7,058 nt of DNA from Spirochaetales bacterium (GTDB lineage: Bacteria > Spirochaetota > Spirochaetia > DSM-27196 > SLST01), in contig DAOWMR010000143.1 of assembly GCA_030642995.1 (NCBI GenBank), positions 1 to 7,058 of the forward strand, read 5' to 3'. The position numbers were made by a program, and so were the translations under genes. Numbering within the stretch: the first letter of the stretch is position 1; every line of letters starts with the position of its first letter. Below, piece by piece: positions 5,245-7,058 of this stretch. The notes beneath the pieces are model-generated. The model did no database searches. It saw nothing but the letters and a program-made list of their open reading frames with translations, and was not told the origin of the DNA.

Positions 5245-7058
5245 TCAGTGAAAAAGTTCAGGAATTGCTGGTTCGCGCCCGAAACGCATTCCGGCTCCAG
5301 GACTATGAAACGGCGCGCAAGCTGGTTCGGCAGATGCTGGAGGAGCACCCCGACTCCGTCACGGCGACGATCCTCATGGGTATCATTGCCGGCAGAACCA
5401 ATAAGCCCGCAGACGCGATCAAGCTGTTCAAGCGAGCCCTGGAGCTGGACCCAAAGAGCGCGGAGGCGTACAACAATCTGGCCGTGATCCTCCGACAACA
5501 AGTGCGGCTGAAACATGCGCTCGCAGCGGTCCGGCAGGCAGAGAAACTCGACTCCAATCGACCCGACATCCTCTACAACAAAGGCAACATCCTCAAGGAC
5601 CTCAATCACGTTGATCTGGCGATCGCCGCCTATCTTCAGGCCCTGGAGGCTGACGAGCGATTCGTCCTTGCCTACAACAATCTGGGCACGCTCTACCAGG
5701 CGGGCGGCGATGTAAATCACGCAATCGAGACCTTCAACGTGGGATTGTCAATCGATCCAAACCACCCCACGCTCCGATACAATCTCGGATTGGCGCTTGA
5801 GGCCAAGGGCAAGCTGGAAGAAGCTGAGGAATCGTACCGTCGGTCTCTCAAATCCCGGCCCGGCTGGGGAGAAGCGCTGAACAACCTTGGTATCGTGTAC
5901 CAGAAACAGGAACGATTCGACGAAGCGGAACAGACCTTCCGCGACGTCCTGGCGGTCTCCGCGGATAATCCCCGGGCCAACAACAACCTTGCGACCAACT
6001 TCGCGCTCCAGGGAAAGACCCGGGAAGCCATGCGTTTCTACCGGCAGGCACTCGAGAATGACCCTTCGTACTCCAAGGCCGCAGGGAATCTCGGTCAGCT
6101 TCTGGACACGCAGTCGGATTTGGGCAACGTGATTGAAGAGCTGCAGCAGCTTGCCGAGCTGGATACCGGGAACCTGGATCTGCAGATCCGATTGGGCCGG
6201 TCCCTGGTCCGGTCCGGTCGCACAGAAGCCGCAGAAAAAGTACTGCTTCGCATTCTCGCGCAGGACGATCGGCACCTGGAAGCCACCCGGCTTCTCGCCG
6301 ACGCGTATTTCCGATCCGGTCAGGATGCCAAGGCAGACGAATGCTATGCAACGATCGCGAGGATCAACGCGGACTATGCAGAGCACATCCTGGATCGCGC
6401 CATGGTGTACCGCCTGCGGCAGCAGACCGTTGCCGGGCTTGCCGAGGTAGATAAGTACCTGGACCGAAAGCCGGGGGACCTCGAGGCGCTGCTGCTGAAA
6501 GCGCAGTTCCAGGTGGACGAGGGTCGCGAGAACGATGCTCTTTCAATGCTCGAAGAGCTGCGGAATATTTACCCGGGTGACGGGAGGATTCTCGCAGCGA
6601 TTGCCGGCGCACATCAGCACGGAGGTGAGCGGGAAAAGGCAATCCGCGCCGTTGACGAGTTGATCAATCTGCAAGGTTCCCGGGCGAATCCCGAGGACAT
6701 CGAGGCACTCAACGAGAGCCTGGAGCTCTACGAGCAGGCGGTGGATGCGTTTGCCGAGGAGCACCAGGTTGCGTGGGAGCGGAACCTCGTGCGTTTCGGG
6801 GAACTCAGCAGACCGGATGAGGAAGAAGGGGAACCAGAACTCGCCGTCGAAGAGGTTGAAGCCCTCGATGCAGACTCCATACCGCTCCTGAGTTTCGGTG
6901 GCGAGGAACTGCTGGAGCCCGATGAGTGGGAGGTGAAAGTTGACGAGGAGGAGATCGAGGAGGAGGACATCCTCGGCATTGAGCCGGCGGCGGCTCTTGC
7001 ACCATCGTTGACCACCCTTCCCGACGAGCAACAACTTCGAGGTGGAGGAGGACCAACC
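5241..7058 (+). CDS. tetratricopeptide repeat protein with acidic C-terminal region (3' end outside window)
   Basis: The frame runs from ATG 5241 to the window edge without a stop, giving 606 visible codons. The start overlaps the upstream stop as ATGA and has AAGGG 7 bases before it. The N-terminus MISEKVQELLVRARNAF has no signal peptide and no membrane segment was seen, so the protein is probably cytoplasmic. Residues 6-481 are 14 consecutive TPR units, with typical cores such as AYNNLGTLYQAGGDVNHAIETF and EALNNLGIVYQKQERFDEAE. Units 9 and 12 are degenerate. TPR solenoids bind peptides or partner proteins; no enzymatic domain is visible. Residues about 482-522 are predicted helical and end with WERNLVRFGELSR. 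From 526 to 580 the chain is strongly acidic (25 Asp/Glu in 55 residues, one Lys). The last visible residues are Gly-rich and compositionally different, so a frameshift near the edge is possible. The partner is unknown. Coupling to the exported LamG/FN3 gene suggests a shared process, which is inference. Confidence 0.9.
   Translation, partial: MISEKVQELLVRARNAFRLQDYETARKLVRQMLEEHPDSVTATILMGIIAGRTNKPADAIKLFKRALELDPKSAEAYNNLAVILRQQVRLKHALAAVRQAEKLDSNRPDILYNKGNILKDLNHVDLAIAAYLQALEADERFVLAYNNLGTLYQAGGDVNHAIETFNVGLSIDPNHPTLRYNLGLALEAKGKLEEAEESYRRSLKSRPGWGEALNNLGIVYQKQERFDEAEQTFRDVLAVSADNPRANNNLATNFALQGKTREAMRFYRQALENDPSYSKAAGNLGQLLDTQSDLGNVIEELQQLAELDTGNLDLQIRLGRSLVRSGRTEAAEKVLLRILAQDDRHLEATRLLADAYFRSGQDAKADECYATIARINADYAEHILDRAMVYRLRQQTVAGLAEVDKYLDRKPGDLEALLLKAQFQVDEGRENDALSMLEELRNIYPGDGRILAAIAGAHQHGGEREKAIRAVDELINLQGSRANPEDIEALNESLELYEQAVDAFAEEHQVAWERNLVRFGELSRPDEEEGEPELAVEEVEALDADSIPLLSFGGEELLEPDEWEVKVDEEEIEEEDILGIEPAAALAPSLTTLPDEQQLRGGGGPT
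5256..6683 (+). repeat. 14 tandem TPR-encoding units of exactly 102 bases each
   Basis: Aligning the conserved small residue at TPR position 20 gives residues 25, 59, 93, 127, 161, 195, 229, 263, 297, 331, 365, 399, 433 and 467 of the protein, every 34 residues with no insertion or deletion. Eleven of the first twelve follow the A-x-x-x-(F/Y/L/V) pattern or nearly so. Position 297 is Val and 399 is Gly, marking units 9 and 12 as diverged. The repeat is at protein level: the DNA of neighbouring units differs widely, so this is an old array and not a recent duplication. Confidence 0.85.

Overview
The window is a gene-dense stretch of a bacterial chromosome, GC-rich with a strong bias to G/C at third codon positions. 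It holds five protein genes and no RNA gene, insertion sequence, CRISPR array or non-coding gap longer than about 30 bases. The taxon cannot be fixed from the sequence. Housekeeping replication, serine-synthesis and repair genes next to a secreted LamG-like/fibronectin III protein and a long TPR protein would suit a free-living Gram-negative or spirochaete-like bacterium, but that is a weak inference.

Left part (1-1835, + strand): the 3' end of a DNA polymerase III delta subunit gene (holA-like). It is followed 15 bases later by a complete ACT-domain D-3-phosphoglycerate dehydrogenase gene (serA-like), probably in the same transcript. The dehydrogenase keeps its catalytic triad and serine-binding ACT residues. 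It has Ser-Arg where NAD-dependent relatives usually have an Asp.

Middle (1841-3718, - strand): a complete uvrC for nucleotide excision repair, convergent with serA (5 bases between the stop codons). Both nuclease centres and the four-cysteine cluster are intact. Its start codon lies 2 to 29 bases from the start of the divergent gene to the right, so promoters and coding sequence must overlap there. uvrC may be transcribed almost leaderless.

Right part (3721-7058, + strand): a two-gene unit of unknown function. The first gene encodes an exported protein with a LamG/concanavalin-like region, a second beta-rich region and a C-terminal fibronectin type III domain. Its stop codon overlaps the start codon of the second gene (ATGA). 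The second gene encodes a protein without a signal peptide, made of 14 TPRs in perfect 34-residue register followed by a strongly acidic tail, and it runs off the end of the window. This coupled pair is the least explained and most interesting part. The other three genes are ordinary housekeeping genes.
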